From positions 1,615,205 to 1,679,204 of the forward strand of contig NZ_MQVX01000001.1 of NCBI RefSeq assembly GCF_002954325.1: 64,000 nt of DNA, given 5' to 3'. Both the position numbers and the translations under genes were made by a program. The notes under the pieces are model-generated. The model searched no databases, had not been told where the DNA came from, and worked only from the letters and a program-made list of their open reading frames with translations. Shown here piece by piece: positions 45,585 through 54,785 of the stretch; position 1 is the first letter of the stretch, and every line of letters begins with the position of its first letter. This DNA comes from Aureicoccus marinus. GTDB taxonomy: Bacteria; Bacteroidota; Bacteroidia; Flavobacteriales; Flavobacteriaceae.

Positions 45585-46865
45585 ATGAAGCCCCAAAAGA
45601 CTAAACAAGTCAGGAGAATAAGGCACGCCTTTTCCCTTCTGCTTATCTTCTTTTCCAGCTCGATTTTGGTACAAGGGCAGGAACTTCTTGAAATTGCCCC
45701 TCCCGAGAACATCAAGTCCATCATTTTTAAAGGTCCTACAGAAGATCAGTTTCCGCTAATTCAGTTAGGGGAATCCCTTCGTTTGGAATTTGATGACCTC
45801 ACCGCCCGCGAAAGCGACTACTACTACCGAATCCGTCACTGCGATCACAATTGGGAGCCTTCTCAGCTGCTAAAATCACAGTACCTGGATGGCATGGACA
45901 ACCAGCGAATCATCGACTACCGCAACAGCTACAATACCCTGCAGGCCTATTCGAATTACCGTTTACAACTCCCCAATTCCTTGGTTCGCGTTAAGGTGAG
46001 CGGAAATTATGTTCTCGAAATTCTGAACTCCAGTAACCAGCTGCAGTTCTCGAGACGCTTCGTGGTTTACGAACCGCTGGTTGTGGTGAGTGGAGTAGCC
46101 AAACGATCCCGGAATTTCAATTTTGTCAACACCAAACAGAGCATCCAATTCAGTATTAATACGGGCGCCTTTCGAGTGGTGAATCCACGGCAACAAATCA
46201 AGGTGGTCATCATTCAAAACGATCAATGGAGAACGGCCATAAATGGCTTGAAACCTCAATTCACAAGAGGCCCTGAATTGATCTACCGATACGACCAGGA
46301 AAGTAGCTTTTTCGGAGGCAATGAATACCTGAATTTTGACACCAGTGATTTGCGGGGCCCAACAGCGGCCATTGCCAAAATTCGGGTAGAAGATGTCTAC
46401 CAGCATTACCTGTATACCAACCAATACCGCTACGACCGACCCTACACCTATTTTCCTGATATCAACGGAGATTTTGAATTACGCACTCTTCAGGGACGTG
46501 ATCCCTCCAGAGAAGGAGAATACACCGATGTGCATTTTAGCCTTCCCTACCGTGATGTTATGGGCCTAGACCAGCTCTACATCTACGGCAAGTTCAACAA
46601 CTACGAATTGGACGATATCAGCCGCTTGGAATACAACGAAGAGAACGGCATGTTTGAAGCCACAGTTCGCCTTAAACAAGGCTTTTACAACTTCAAATAC
46701 GTCGCTCTGAATGATCGCGGGGAACTGATCGACAGCAAGGTGAGTGGTGACTTTCACTTTACCGAAAACAACTACCGCCTGCTGGTTTACTTCCGGGATT
46801 TCGGAGGCCAATACGACCGCCTCATCGGAATAGGCAACGTCAGTTCTGCGGGCATTGCGAATTGA
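45585..46865 (+). CDS. Type IX secretion plug protein (DUF5103)
   Basis: 426 residues. Signal-anchor-like N-terminus (FSLLLIFFSSSILVQGQ) followed by a DUF5103 domain: NIKSIIFKGPTEDQFPLIQL, YYYRIRHCDHNWEPSQLLKS and FELRTLQGRDPSREGEY. The family includes the Plug protein that seals the SprA translocon of the T9SS in Flavobacteria. Near the end DQLYIYGKFNNYELDD and QGFYNFKYV suggest an immunoglobulin-like domain. Plug function is assigned by family. Confidence 0.88.
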   Translation: MKPQKTKQVRRIRHAFSLLLIFFSSSILVQGQELLEIAPPENIKSIIFKGPTEDQFPLIQLGESLRLEFDDLTARESDYYYRIRHCDHNWEPSQLLKSQYLDGMDNQRIIDYRNSYNTLQAYSNYRLQLPNSLVRVKVSGNYVLEILNSSNQLQFSRRFVVYEPLVVVSGVAKRSRNFNFVNTKQSIQFSINTGAFRVVNPRQQIKVVIIQNDQWRTAINGLKPQFTRGPELIYRYDQESSFFGGNEYLNFDTSDLRGPTAAIAKIRVEDVYQHYLYTNQYRYDRPYTYFPDINGDFELRTLQGRDPSREGEYTDVHFSLPYRDVMGLDQLYIYGKFNNYELDDISRLEYNEENGMFEATVRLKQGFYNFKYVALNDRGELIDSKVSGDFHFTENNYRLLVYFRDFGGQYDRLIGIGNVSSAGIAN

Positions 46866-46892
46866 TTATCTTTAAAAGACCAAGCCAACACT

Positions 46893-48125
46893 ATGGAAGA
46901 GGACAAGCGTCATTTACCCAAAGGCCGGTTCGCTTTGAAATTCCGAGGCACCAGCTGTCTGAACTGCGGTCACACCTTGGATATTAGCGACCGCTACTGT
47001 CCGAATTGCGCCCAGATCAACAGCACCAAGAAATTAGCCCTCAGAGATTTCGTCGATGAATTCCTCAACAGTGTAATCAATTACGACTCCCGTCTTTGGC
47101 AAACCTTTTACGCTCTTTTACTTCGCCCGGGAAAAATCACGACGGATTATATCGCCGGAAAGCGAATTTCGTACACCAATCCGTTCCGCTTTCTGCTGAG
47201 TTTAGCATTCATCTATTTTATTCTCTTTGCGTACAAGAACAACTTTAACCAGCTCGATCAGGAAGTCAAAAATTTGGACGAGCGCATGTTGGGCGGCCCT
47301 ATCAGTGTGGATTTTGGCAACGATCCAGAGCAACCTGTGAGCGCCCTAATCACCAACCAGCTGGACTCCTTGGCCCCCGGACAGTTGCAGGACACCTCTG
47401 CCCAAAAGGCCGTTCAACTCTTGGATTCTATCGTCAAGAACGACCCCAATATCCCAGATACCTTCAAGGCTTTGGACTCCTTGCAAAGCAGCGGAAAGCT
47501 CGACTCCCTAGTCCATCGCGATTCGTTAATGCTGAGCAACCCCAAACAGTATTTTGACCTCCTCGAAACCCGAAGCAGCTTTGGAAACTTTCTGGAAAAG
47601 GTGGAATTCTTTACCCGCCTGCTGCACAACAGTTACCTCGAAACCTTTGAAGAAGGGATCGATCGCTATGATGTGGAAGACACCTTTTGGAACCGGCTAT
47701 CCTTTCAATTTGCAGGCAGTGTTTTGAAGACCATTCAGGAACCCGGAAACTTTATAAACGGGCTTTTTTCACGCTTACCGTTTGTCGTATTTTTCTTTTT
47801 ACCTCTGTTTACGATTTTCATTTTCTTGGTTTATATCCGAAAAAATTTCACTTATACCGATCATTTGATCTTTAGTTTTCACAACCAGTCGCTATTATTT
47901 ATCTTGCTCATCCTGAGTATGCTGATCGACATGATGCTTAGCATTGACAGTAGCGGAATTTTCGTTTTAATCTTCGGAATTTATCTCTACAAAGCCATGC
48001 GAAAGTTCTACGGTCAGAACCGATGGAAAACGATTTTGAAATTCACTTTTCTCAACGCAGTATTTACCGGCTTGGCCATTTTATCTGTCCTTGCCTTACT
48101 AATGGGAAGTGTGGTAACCTACTAG
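46893..48125 (+). CDS. DUF3667 membrane protein with zinc ribbon
   Basis: 410 residues. An N-terminal zinc ribbon with four intact cysteines (SCLNCGHTLDISDRYCPNCA) is followed by a helix, one membrane segment (FRFLLSLAFIYFILFAYKNN), a long polar loop, and at least four C-terminal helices (LPFVVFFFLPLFTIFIFLVY among them). This is the DUF3667 pattern, common in Bacteroidota, function unknown. It is 27 bases after the DUF5103 gene and 4 bases before apaG. Confidence 0.85.
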   Translation: MEEDKRHLPKGRFALKFRGTSCLNCGHTLDISDRYCPNCAQINSTKKLALRDFVDEFLNSVINYDSRLWQTFYALLLRPGKITTDYIAGKRISYTNPFRFLLSLAFIYFILFAYKNNFNQLDQEVKNLDERMLGGPISVDFGNDPEQPVSALITNQLDSLAPGQLQDTSAQKAVQLLDSIVKNDPNIPDTFKALDSLQSSGKLDSLVHRDSLMLSNPKQYFDLLETRSSFGNFLEKVEFFTRLLHNSYLETFEEGIDRYDVEDTFWNRLSFQFAGSVLKTIQEPGNFINGLFSRLPFVVFFFLPLFTIFIFLVYIRKNFTYTDHLIFSFHNQSLLFILLILSMLIDMMLSIDSSGIFVLIFGIYLYKAMRKFYGQNRWKTILKFTFLNAVFTGLAILSVLALLMGSVVTY

Positions 48126-48129
48126 AGAA

Positions 48130-48516
48130 ATGATCACCTTAGTCACCAAAGGAATTAAAGTTACAGTTCAAACTAGTTTTGAAGGCACATTCTTCAAAAA
48201 CTACAAGATGCACTATGCCTTTGGTTACACCATCACCATCGAAAACCAGACCAAGGAACCTGTCCAATTGATCAGCAGACATTGGGATGTATTGGATTCC
48301 CTGAAAGAAATGGAATCGATTGATGGCGAAGGGGTGATTGGCAAAAAGCCAGTGATTCAACCTGGACGCTCTCACACCTACAGTTCAGGAACACTTTTGG
48401 CTTCGCCTATCGGCGCTATGAAAGGGTTCTACGAGATGGTTAATCTCAGTACCACAGAGACCTTTGAGGCGGAAGTTCCGACCTTCAAGTTCGCTGCTCC
48501 ATTTGCCCTGAATTAA
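48130..48516 (+). CDS. apaG: ApaG-family protein
   Basis: 128 residues forming one FN3-like ApaG domain: YAFGYTITIENQTKEPVQLI, SRHWDVLDSL, GEGVIGKKPVIQPG and SPIGAMKGFYEMVN. The family is named for links to Co2+ resistance and dinucleotide metabolism, but its exact activity is uncertain. It follows DUF3667 closely and may share its transcript. Confidence 0.92.
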   Translation: MITLVTKGIKVTVQTSFEGTFFKNYKMHYAFGYTITIENQTKEPVQLISRHWDVLDSLKEMESIDGEGVIGKKPVIQPGRSHTYSSGTLLASPIGAMKGFYEMVNLSTTETFEAEVPTFKFAAPFALN

Positions 48517-48530
48517 CGAGGGCTAATCCG

Positions 48531-48538
48531 TACCTTTG
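48531..48538 (+). promoter_or_regulatory. -7 element TACCTTTG before pruA
   Basis: A TAnnTTTG match 22 bases before the pruA ATG. Confidence 0.45.
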
Positions 48539-48560
48539 CCCAAACTTAAATTTACTACAC

Positions 48561-50192
48561 ATGGGGAAAGGTTTCTTCGAAGTTCCTACCGCAATCAACG
48601 AACCGGTTAAAGGATATGCTCCTGGAAGTCCGGAACGAGCAGAGGTGCTAAAACAGTACGAGGAATTTTACAACCAACAGATTGACATTCCGATGTTTAT
48701 TGGAGGAAAAGAAGTGCGAACCGCCAACAAGCGTCCACTTAGCCCTCCTCACGACCACCAACACCAGGTCGGAGAATACTCTTTGGCCACCGAAGAATTA
48801 GTAGACAAAGCCATCAGCAATGCGCTAGAGAGCCGCTCTAAATGGGCTTCGATGCGTTGGGAACAACGCGCTGCTATTTTCTTGAAAGCCGCCGAATTAA
48901 TCGCTGGTCCTTACCGCGCCAAAATCAATGCGGCGACCATGATCGCACAGTCCAAAACTATTCACCAGGCCGAAATCGATGCCGCTTGTGAGCTGATCGA
49001 TTTCTTGCGGTTCAACGTGGAGTATATGTCTCAGATTTACGCAGAACAACCGGATTCTGCTGAAGGTATCTGGAACCGCGTGGAGTACCGCCCATTGGAA
49101 GGATTTGTCTACGCCATCACCCCTTTCAACTTTACCGCTATTGCAGGTAACCTACCTGCCAGTGCGGCGATGATGGGGAATGTTGTTCTTTGGAAACCCA
49201 GCGACAGCCAGATTTACTCTGCCAAGGTGATCGTGGACGTATTTAAAGCGGCCGGCCTTCCTGATGGCGTCATCAACGTGGTTTACGGTGATCCGGTTAT
49301 GGTAACCGATAAGGCCTTAGGTCATGCCGACTTCTCCGGGCTTCACTTTACCGGTTCAACGGACATCTTTAAAAAGTTGTGGAAGCAAATCGGAAACAAT
49401 ATTGACGTTTACAAAACCTACCCACGTATCGTGGGAGAAACGGGAGGAAAAGACTTTATTCTTGCCCACCCTTCTGCCCCAGCTCAACAAGTAGCCACTG
49501 CCATCAGCCGTGGAGCTTTTGAATTCCAAGGACAAAAGTGCAGTGCTGCATCTCGCGTCTATCTTCCTGCTTCGAAGGCAGACGAAATCCTGGCTTCAGT
49601 GAAAGCGGATATCGAATCCTTCAACCCTCCAGGATCGCCCGCCGATATGAGTAATTTCATCACCGCAGTGATTCACGAAGGTTCCTTTGACAAACTAGCT
49701 TCTTATATCGACGGAGCGAAATCCGACAGCAATGCCGAAATAGTTGCAGGGGGTAACTACGACAAAAGCAAAGGATACTTTATTGAGCCTACAGTGATCA
49801 AAACAACGGACCCACATTATGTGACCATGGAAACCGAGCTCTTCGGCCCTGTTGTTACCGTGTACGTCTACCAAGATGAAGATTGGTCTTCTGTTTTGAA
49901 GCTGGTTGACACGACTTCCATTTACGCCTTGACCGGTGCTGTACTCTCTCAAGACCGCTACGCGATCGAAGAAGCGACTACTGCGCTAGAAAACTCGGCT
50001 GGTAACTTTTACATCAATGACAAACCCACAGGAGCCGTTGTAGGGCAGCAACCATTTGGAGGTGCTCGGGCTTCAGGAACAAACGACAAGGCTGGATCAG
50101 CGCAAAACCTGTTGCGTTGGGTTTCTCCGCGTCTGATCAAGGAAACCTTCGTAACCCCAGAGGACTACAGGTATCCTTTCTTAGGCAAGTAA
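48561..50192 (+). CDS. pruA: L-glutamate gamma-semialdehyde dehydrogenase
   Basis: 543 residues. Oxidises glutamate semialdehyde (from proline or arginine) to glutamate with NAD+. The catalytic Glu lies in PRIVGETGGKDF and the Cys in GQKCSAASRVYLP; N-terminal YAITPFNFTAIAGNLPASA and C-terminal QQPFGGARASGTNDKAGS fit the 1-pyrroline-5-carboxylate dehydrogenase group. No proline dehydrogenase is adjacent. Its last 28 bases overlap the convergent rsmG gene. Confidence 0.95.
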   Translation: MGKGFFEVPTAINEPVKGYAPGSPERAEVLKQYEEFYNQQIDIPMFIGGKEVRTANKRPLSPPHDHQHQVGEYSLATEELVDKAISNALESRSKWASMRWEQRAAIFLKAAELIAGPYRAKINAATMIAQSKTIHQAEIDAACELIDFLRFNVEYMSQIYAEQPDSAEGIWNRVEYRPLEGFVYAITPFNFTAIAGNLPASAAMMGNVVLWKPSDSQIYSAKVIVDVFKAAGLPDGVINVVYGDPVMVTDKALGHADFSGLHFTGSTDIFKKLWKQIGNNIDVYKTYPRIVGETGGKDFILAHPSAPAQQVATAISRGAFEFQGQKCSAASRVYLPASKADEILASVKADIESFNPPGSPADMSNFITAVIHEGSFDKLASYIDGAKSDSNAEIVAGGNYDKSKGYFIEPTVIKTTDPHYVTMETELFGPVVTVYVYQDEDWSSVLKLVDTTSIYALTGAVLSQDRYAIEEATTALENSAGNFYINDKPTGAVVGQQPFGGARASGTNDKAGSAQNLLRWVSPRLIKETFVTPEDYRYPFLGK

Positions 50193-50800
50193 ACCACCTT
50201 TTTGGTTTCGAAAAATTCTTCTTTGAAGAAACGGGATAACGGGATTTCTTCTGCATCAGGGTAGGACTGCATCTCTTCAGTGAGATCACCCCCCTTGAGG
50301 TAGAGAATCCCGTTTTCTCTTTCGTGTCGGCTCTTTTTCTTCAAGCGACCCTTTGTCCAGTGAACAAAAGTGGGCATGGCCGCCACGGCACGGCTGACGA
50401 TAAAATCATAGTGCTGGGGCAAGTTCTCTACTCGCTCATGATGGGCTTGTACATTGGTCAGTCCCAAGCCTTCGACCACCTCATTCACCACCCTTATTTT
50501 CTTGCCGATAGCATCGACAAGAGTAAACTGGGTTTCAGGGAAAAGGATGGCCAAAGGAATCCCCGGAAAACCACCTCCGGTCCCCACATCCAAGACCTGC
50601 GCCTCGGGTAAAAATTCCTGCACCTTGGCAATCCCTAAAGAGTGCAAAACATGACGCAAATAGAGCTCATCGATATCCTTACGGGAAACCACATTGATCT
50701 TCAGATTCCAGTCTTGGTAAAGGGCTTCGAGCTGATCAAATTGCTCTTTTTGTTGAGGCGAAAGATTCGTAAAATACTCGTAAAGCAGTGTGGATTTCAT
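50165..50800 (-). CDS. rsmG: 16S rRNA (guanine(527)-N(7))-methyltransferase
   Basis: About 211 residues from ATG 50800 (MKSTLLYEYFTNLSPQQKEQ); the longer frame from 50848 adds 16 unlikely residues. SAM motif VLDVGTGGGFPGIPLAILFP, then LTNVQAHHERVENLPQHYDF and VSRAVAAMPTFVHW. It methylates G527 of the 16S rRNA decoding region. Starts opposite to the desaturase gene. Confidence 0.94.
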   Translation of the reverse strand: MKSTLLYEYFTNLSPQQKEQFDQLEALYQDWNLKINVVSRKDIDELYLRHVLHSLGIAKVQEFLPEAQVLDVGTGGGFPGIPLAILFPETQFTLVDAIGKKIRVVNEVVEGLGLTNVQAHHERVENLPQHYDFIVSRAVAAMPTFVHWTKGRLKKKSRHERENGILYLKGGDLTEEMQSYPDAEEIPLSRFFKEEFFETKKVVYLPKKGYL

Positions 50801-50881
50801 GGATTTCCCCGTATTTTGCATAAAAATACTATTTTCAGTTTCTACCAACGGCTATTGGAAAGCCCTTAAAAAAGGCAGAGA

Positions 50882-51985
50882 ATGACTATGAAAGCAGATC
50901 AAATTAAATTCCCCCGACGAGATTCAACGCAGTTTTTCCGTACGCTGAACAGCCGCGTAAACGACTATTTTAAAAGCAATAAGATCAAAAAAACGGGCAA
51001 TTGGCGCCTGCATGCGAAGACTATCGTGATGTTCGCCATTTTTCTTGCACCTTATTTTTTGATGCTCTCCCTCTCTTTACCGGTTTGGGCCATGTTTCTA
51101 CTCACCATTGTGATGGGTATCGGAATGGCTGGAGTTGGTATGAACGTGATGCACGATGCAAACCACGGTTCCTACTCCAATAAAAAATGGGTCAACAAAT
51201 TGATGGGAAGCAGTATGTATCTGCTCGCAGGGAATGTGTATAACTGGCAAGTACAGCACAATGTACTTCACCACACCTACACCAATATCCACGAGCACGA
51301 TGAAGACATGGAAGCCGGACGGGTTTTGCGTTTTTCGAAGCACGCACCTTGGAAGAAACACCACCGTTTCCAGCACTACTACTCCATTTTCCTCTATGGA
51401 CTTTTGACCTTTAACTGGGCAATTACCACGGACTTCAAGCAGATGTACCAGTATACCAAACGCAAGCTTTCTTACGGTAAGATGCCAAACCCAATCGCGA
51501 ACTGGACAACTTTGGCGATCACCAAAGCCCTCTATTTCAGCATTTGGATCGTACTTCCTATTTTGTTTTTTGACATTCCTTGGTGGTACGTACTTATCGG
51601 GTTCTTTGTCATGCACTACACGGCAGGATTGATCCTCAGTGTAGTCTTTCAATTGGCTCACATCATTGAAGACGCAGAAACGCCTCTACCAGATGAGAGT
51701 GGAAACATGAAGAACACCTGGGCTATTCACCAGTTGTTTACCACGGTAAACTTCGGTACGAAAAGCCGTATTTTGAATTGGTTTACGGGAGGGCTTAACC
51801 ACCAGGTGGAGCACCATATTTTCCCACACATTAGCCACGTCCACTACACCAAGATCTCGAAGATCGTAAAAGAAACGGCTAAGGAATTCAATTTGCCTTA
51901 TAATGAGTACAAGTCCATGCAATCGGCTGTACTTTCGCACTTCCGCCACTTAAAAGAATTAGGAAGAAATCCGGCCATGGCCTAA
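50882..51985 (+). CDS. Membrane fatty-acid (acyl-lipid/acyl-CoA) desaturase
   Basis: 367 residues. Three histidine boxes: HDANHG (91-96), HNVLHHTYTN (126-135) and LNHQVEHHIFPHISH near the C-terminus, the Q-x-x-H-H form. Hydrophobic segments around residues 45-85 and 170-250 form the membrane core. Such enzymes introduce a double bond into membrane fatty acids, with iron in a di-iron site. A cytochrome b5 domain is absent, so an external electron donor is needed. Probable role is adjusting membrane fluidity. Confidence 0.92.
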   Translation: MTMKADQIKFPRRDSTQFFRTLNSRVNDYFKSNKIKKTGNWRLHAKTIVMFAIFLAPYFLMLSLSLPVWAMFLLTIVMGIGMAGVGMNVMHDANHGSYSNKKWVNKLMGSSMYLLAGNVYNWQVQHNVLHHTYTNIHEHDEDMEAGRVLRFSKHAPWKKHHRFQHYYSIFLYGLLTFNWAITTDFKQMYQYTKRKLSYGKMPNPIANWTTLAITKALYFSIWIVLPILFFDIPWWYVLIGFFVMHYTAGLILSVVFQLAHIIEDAETPLPDESGNMKNTWAIHQLFTTVNFGTKSRILNWFTGGLNHQVEHHIFPHISHVHYTKISKIVKETAKEFNLPYNEYKSMQSAVLSHFRHLKELGRNPAMA

Positions 51986-52057
51986 CATCTTCTTTCTTTT
52001 TTGTGAATTGAGTTGATTTTTCTTCAACAGTCGGTCTGTTCTTTAAAGAAAGCCTGC

Positions 52058-52065
52058 TACCTTTG
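52058..52065 (+). promoter_or_regulatory. -7 element TACCTTTG before the aminotransferase
   Basis: A TAnnTTTG match 25 bases before the ATG at 52091. Confidence 0.45.
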
Positions 52066-52090
52066 GGGCTTTTGATAAAAGAACATCCTT

Positions 52091-53286
52091 ATGTCCACTG
52101 AACAATCGCTCTCGCAACGGATCCAAAACATGGAAACTTCGGCCACTCTGGCATGGCAGCTCGCGCACGTGAATTGCGCGCTGAAGGAAAGGATATTATT
52201 GGTCTTAGTCTGGGAGAACCGGATTTTACCATCCCTGATTTCATCAAAGAAGCCGCTAAAAAAGCGATTGATCAGAACTACAGCAGTTACCCACCGGTTG
52301 ATGGCTACGCTGAGCTCAAGACCGCTATTCAAACCAAGTTCAAAAGAGATAATGGTTTGGACTACGGACCCAAGCAAATCGTCGTCTCCACAGGAGCAAA
52401 ACAATCCCTATTCAATATCGCCATGGTGGTATTGGACCAAGGTGACGAAGTGCTACTTCCGGCTCCGTATTGGGTGAGTTACCGCGATATTGTGAAACTC
52501 GCTGAAGGGGTACCTGTGGAAGTATCGACCAGTATTGAGACGGACTTCAAAATCACTCCAGACCAATTGCGAGCTGCAATTACTCCCAAAACGCGTATGT
52601 TGTGGTTCAGTTCTCCTTGTAACCCCAGTGGCTCTTTCTACAGTAAAGCAGAATTGGAAGCCCTGGCAGAAGTATTGAAGGAACACCCGAATATCGTGGT
52701 GGTTTCGGATGAAATCTACGAACACATCAACTTTACCACCGCAGGTCACTGCAGCATTGCTTCTTTGGACAGTATGTACGACAGAACTGTTACCGTAAAT
52801 GGAGTTTCAAAAGCCTTCGCCATGACCGGCTGGAGAATTGGTTATATCGGCGGACCTGAGTGGATCGCCAGAGGCTGCAACAAAATTCAAGGACAGGTAA
52901 CCAGTGGCGCAAATGCCATTGCGCAACGCGCTGTAATTACAGCCTTGGAAGCTCCCGTGGAACGTATTCAGTACATGATCGACGAATTCCACAACCGCCG
53001 TGACCTGGTCCTTCAACTACTGGGTGAAATTGACGGATTTAAGCTCAATGAACCCCAAGGAGCATTCTACGTATTTCCTGATATTTCGGCCTTCTTCGGT
53101 AGAGCATTCAAAGGGAAAAAGATCGAGAATGCTTCGGACTTTGCCTTGTATCTTCTAGAAGAGGCCCAGGTAGCAACTGTAACCGGTGCCGCCTTTGGCA
53201 GCCCAAACAACATTCGAATCTCTTACGCCGCCTCCGAAGAGGAATTGAAGGAAGCCATCTCACGCATCAAGCAGGCCCTTTCTTAG
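52091..53286 (+). CDS. PLP-dependent aminotransferase (aspartate type), frameshifted near start
   Basis: About 398 residues when restored. Starts MSTEQSLSQRIQNMETSATL; then one A is missing near 52153, where L-A should be followed by M-A-A-R-A-R-E-L. The second frame carries the enzyme: LSLGEPDFTIPDFIKEAA, QIVVSTGAKQSLFN, FSSPCNPSGS, VVSDEIYEHI and the PLP lysine in GVSKAFAMTGWRIGYIG. These fit the aspartate aminotransferase AspB/AspC type (subgroup I-beta or I-gamma). Its stop overlaps the convergent trkH gene by 4 bases. Confidence 0.92.
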
Positions 53287-54785
53287 TGGGCCTTGGTCCA
53301 GAAGTAGGGATTGAATAAGATCAATACCGTAAAGAGTTCCAGACGCCCCAAAAGCATCAGAAAGCCACACCACCATTTCCCGAGATCAGGAAGGCCGTTG
53401 TAGCTACTCACCGGATCAAGCGAGCCCAGTGCGGGACCTACATTCCCTAAGGCCGAGGCCGCTCCACCAATGGCCGAAACAAAGTCCAGGCCCAAAAAGC
53501 CCAAACCTAAGGCTCCTATGATGAAGAGAAGCATATAAAGGACGAAGAATCCGATAATATTGAAAACGATGGTTTCACTGACGGACTTGTCGCTGTAGCG
53601 AACCGGAATGATGGCATGCGGGTGCAAAGCCCGTTTAAATTCAAGGATTCCATTCTTAATAATGAGTAGGTGACGCACCACCTTGACCCCCCCCGCCGTA
53701 GAACCGGAAGATCCTCCTAAAAACATCAGGCCAAAGAAAAATATAGTCAAAAAGGGTGTCCAGGCTGTAAAGTCAGAAGACACAAAGCCTGTTGTTGTAA
53801 CCACCGCTAAAACCTGGAAGAGTCCATGACGGAAGGCACTTTCTGCCGCTCCCCAGACCATGGGGTGGGATTCAGAAATACCCACCTCAGTACCCCAGTA
53901 GATAACAGCAGTCGCTGTCAGGGTAAAAAGCAGAATAAAACGCAAGTAGTACCGGAACTCTTCATCCATCCATACCCGTTTAAACTTGCGGGTAAATGCG
54001 TAGTAACTCAAGACGAAATTCGCACCGGCAAAAAACATAAAAAAGATAACAATGTATTGAATCACGGGTCGATCATTCCAATGTGCCAAACTGGCATTTT
54101 TAGTCGAAAAACCTCCGGTCGACATGGTCGACATGGCGTGGTTCAAGGCATCGAATAAACTCATACCCGCCACCCAGAGCAGTAATGTTTCGGCCAGGGT
54201 ATACCCCAGGTAGATGAGCCATAACCTCTTAGCCGTATCGGTTATACGCGGGTGAAGCTTATCTCCACCCGGCCCAGGGGCTTCTGCAGCAAACAACTGC
54301 ATCCCTCCTATCCCGAGCAGCGGCAGAATGGCGATAGCCAAAACAATAATCCCCATTCCTCCAATCCAATGGGTTAAAGAGCGCCAGAACAGAATGCCCG
54401 CGGGCAAAGACTCTATGTCCTCAAAGATCGTGGCTCCTGTAGTGGTATAACCAGAGATGGTTTCAAAATAAGCATTGGTTACTCCTCCACTAACCCCCGA
54501 GATCAGGTAGGGCAGCATTCCCGAGACAGAGAGCAGCACCCAGCCGAGGGTAACAATGATATATCCTTCTCTCTTGGCTACTTCCTTGCGGTGGCCCCGT
54601 GTATAGAACATGGCCATCATTCCAATCAAAAGGGTGATAATGGCACCTAATGCAATGTCTAAGGTGGTTGATCGGGGATCACCCGCCAGGGCACTGACCA
54701 CCGTCGCGAGAAGCATGAAACCTCCATTGAAAATCAATAGGAGTCCCATGATATGAACGATTATCCTCGCGTTCAGGTTCATCAA
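53283..54785 (-). CDS. trkH: Potassium uptake protein, TrkH family
   Basis: 500 residues, about ten membrane helices. The four pore loops show family sequences: ISGYTTTGATIFEDIES, MSTMSTGGFSTKNASL, VTTTGFVSSDFTAW and AASALGNVGPALGS. Forms the K+-conducting channel gated by TrkA. It overlaps trkA by 4 bases (ATGA), so the two are co-translated. Confidence 0.96.
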   Translation of the reverse strand: MMNLNARIIVHIMGLLLIFNGGFMLLATVVSALAGDPRSTTLDIALGAIITLLIGMMAMFYTRGHRKEVAKREGYIIVTLGWVLLSVSGMLPYLISGVSGGVTNAYFETISGYTTTGATIFEDIESLPAGILFWRSLTHWIGGMGIIVLAIAILPLLGIGGMQLFAAEAPGPGGDKLHPRITDTAKRLWLIYLGYTLAETLLLWVAGMSLFDALNHAMSTMSTGGFSTKNASLAHWNDRPVIQYIVIFFMFFAGANFVLSYYAFTRKFKRVWMDEEFRYYLRFILLFTLTATAVIYWGTEVGISESHPMVWGAAESAFRHGLFQVLAVVTTTGFVSSDFTAWTPFLTIFFFGLMFLGGSSGSTAGGVKVVRHLLIIKNGILEFKRALHPHAIIPVRYSDKSVSETIVFNIIGFFVLYMLLFIIGALGLGFLGLDFVSAIGGAASALGNVGPALGSLDPVSSYNGLPDLGKWWCGFLMLLGRLELFTVLILFNPYFWTKAH

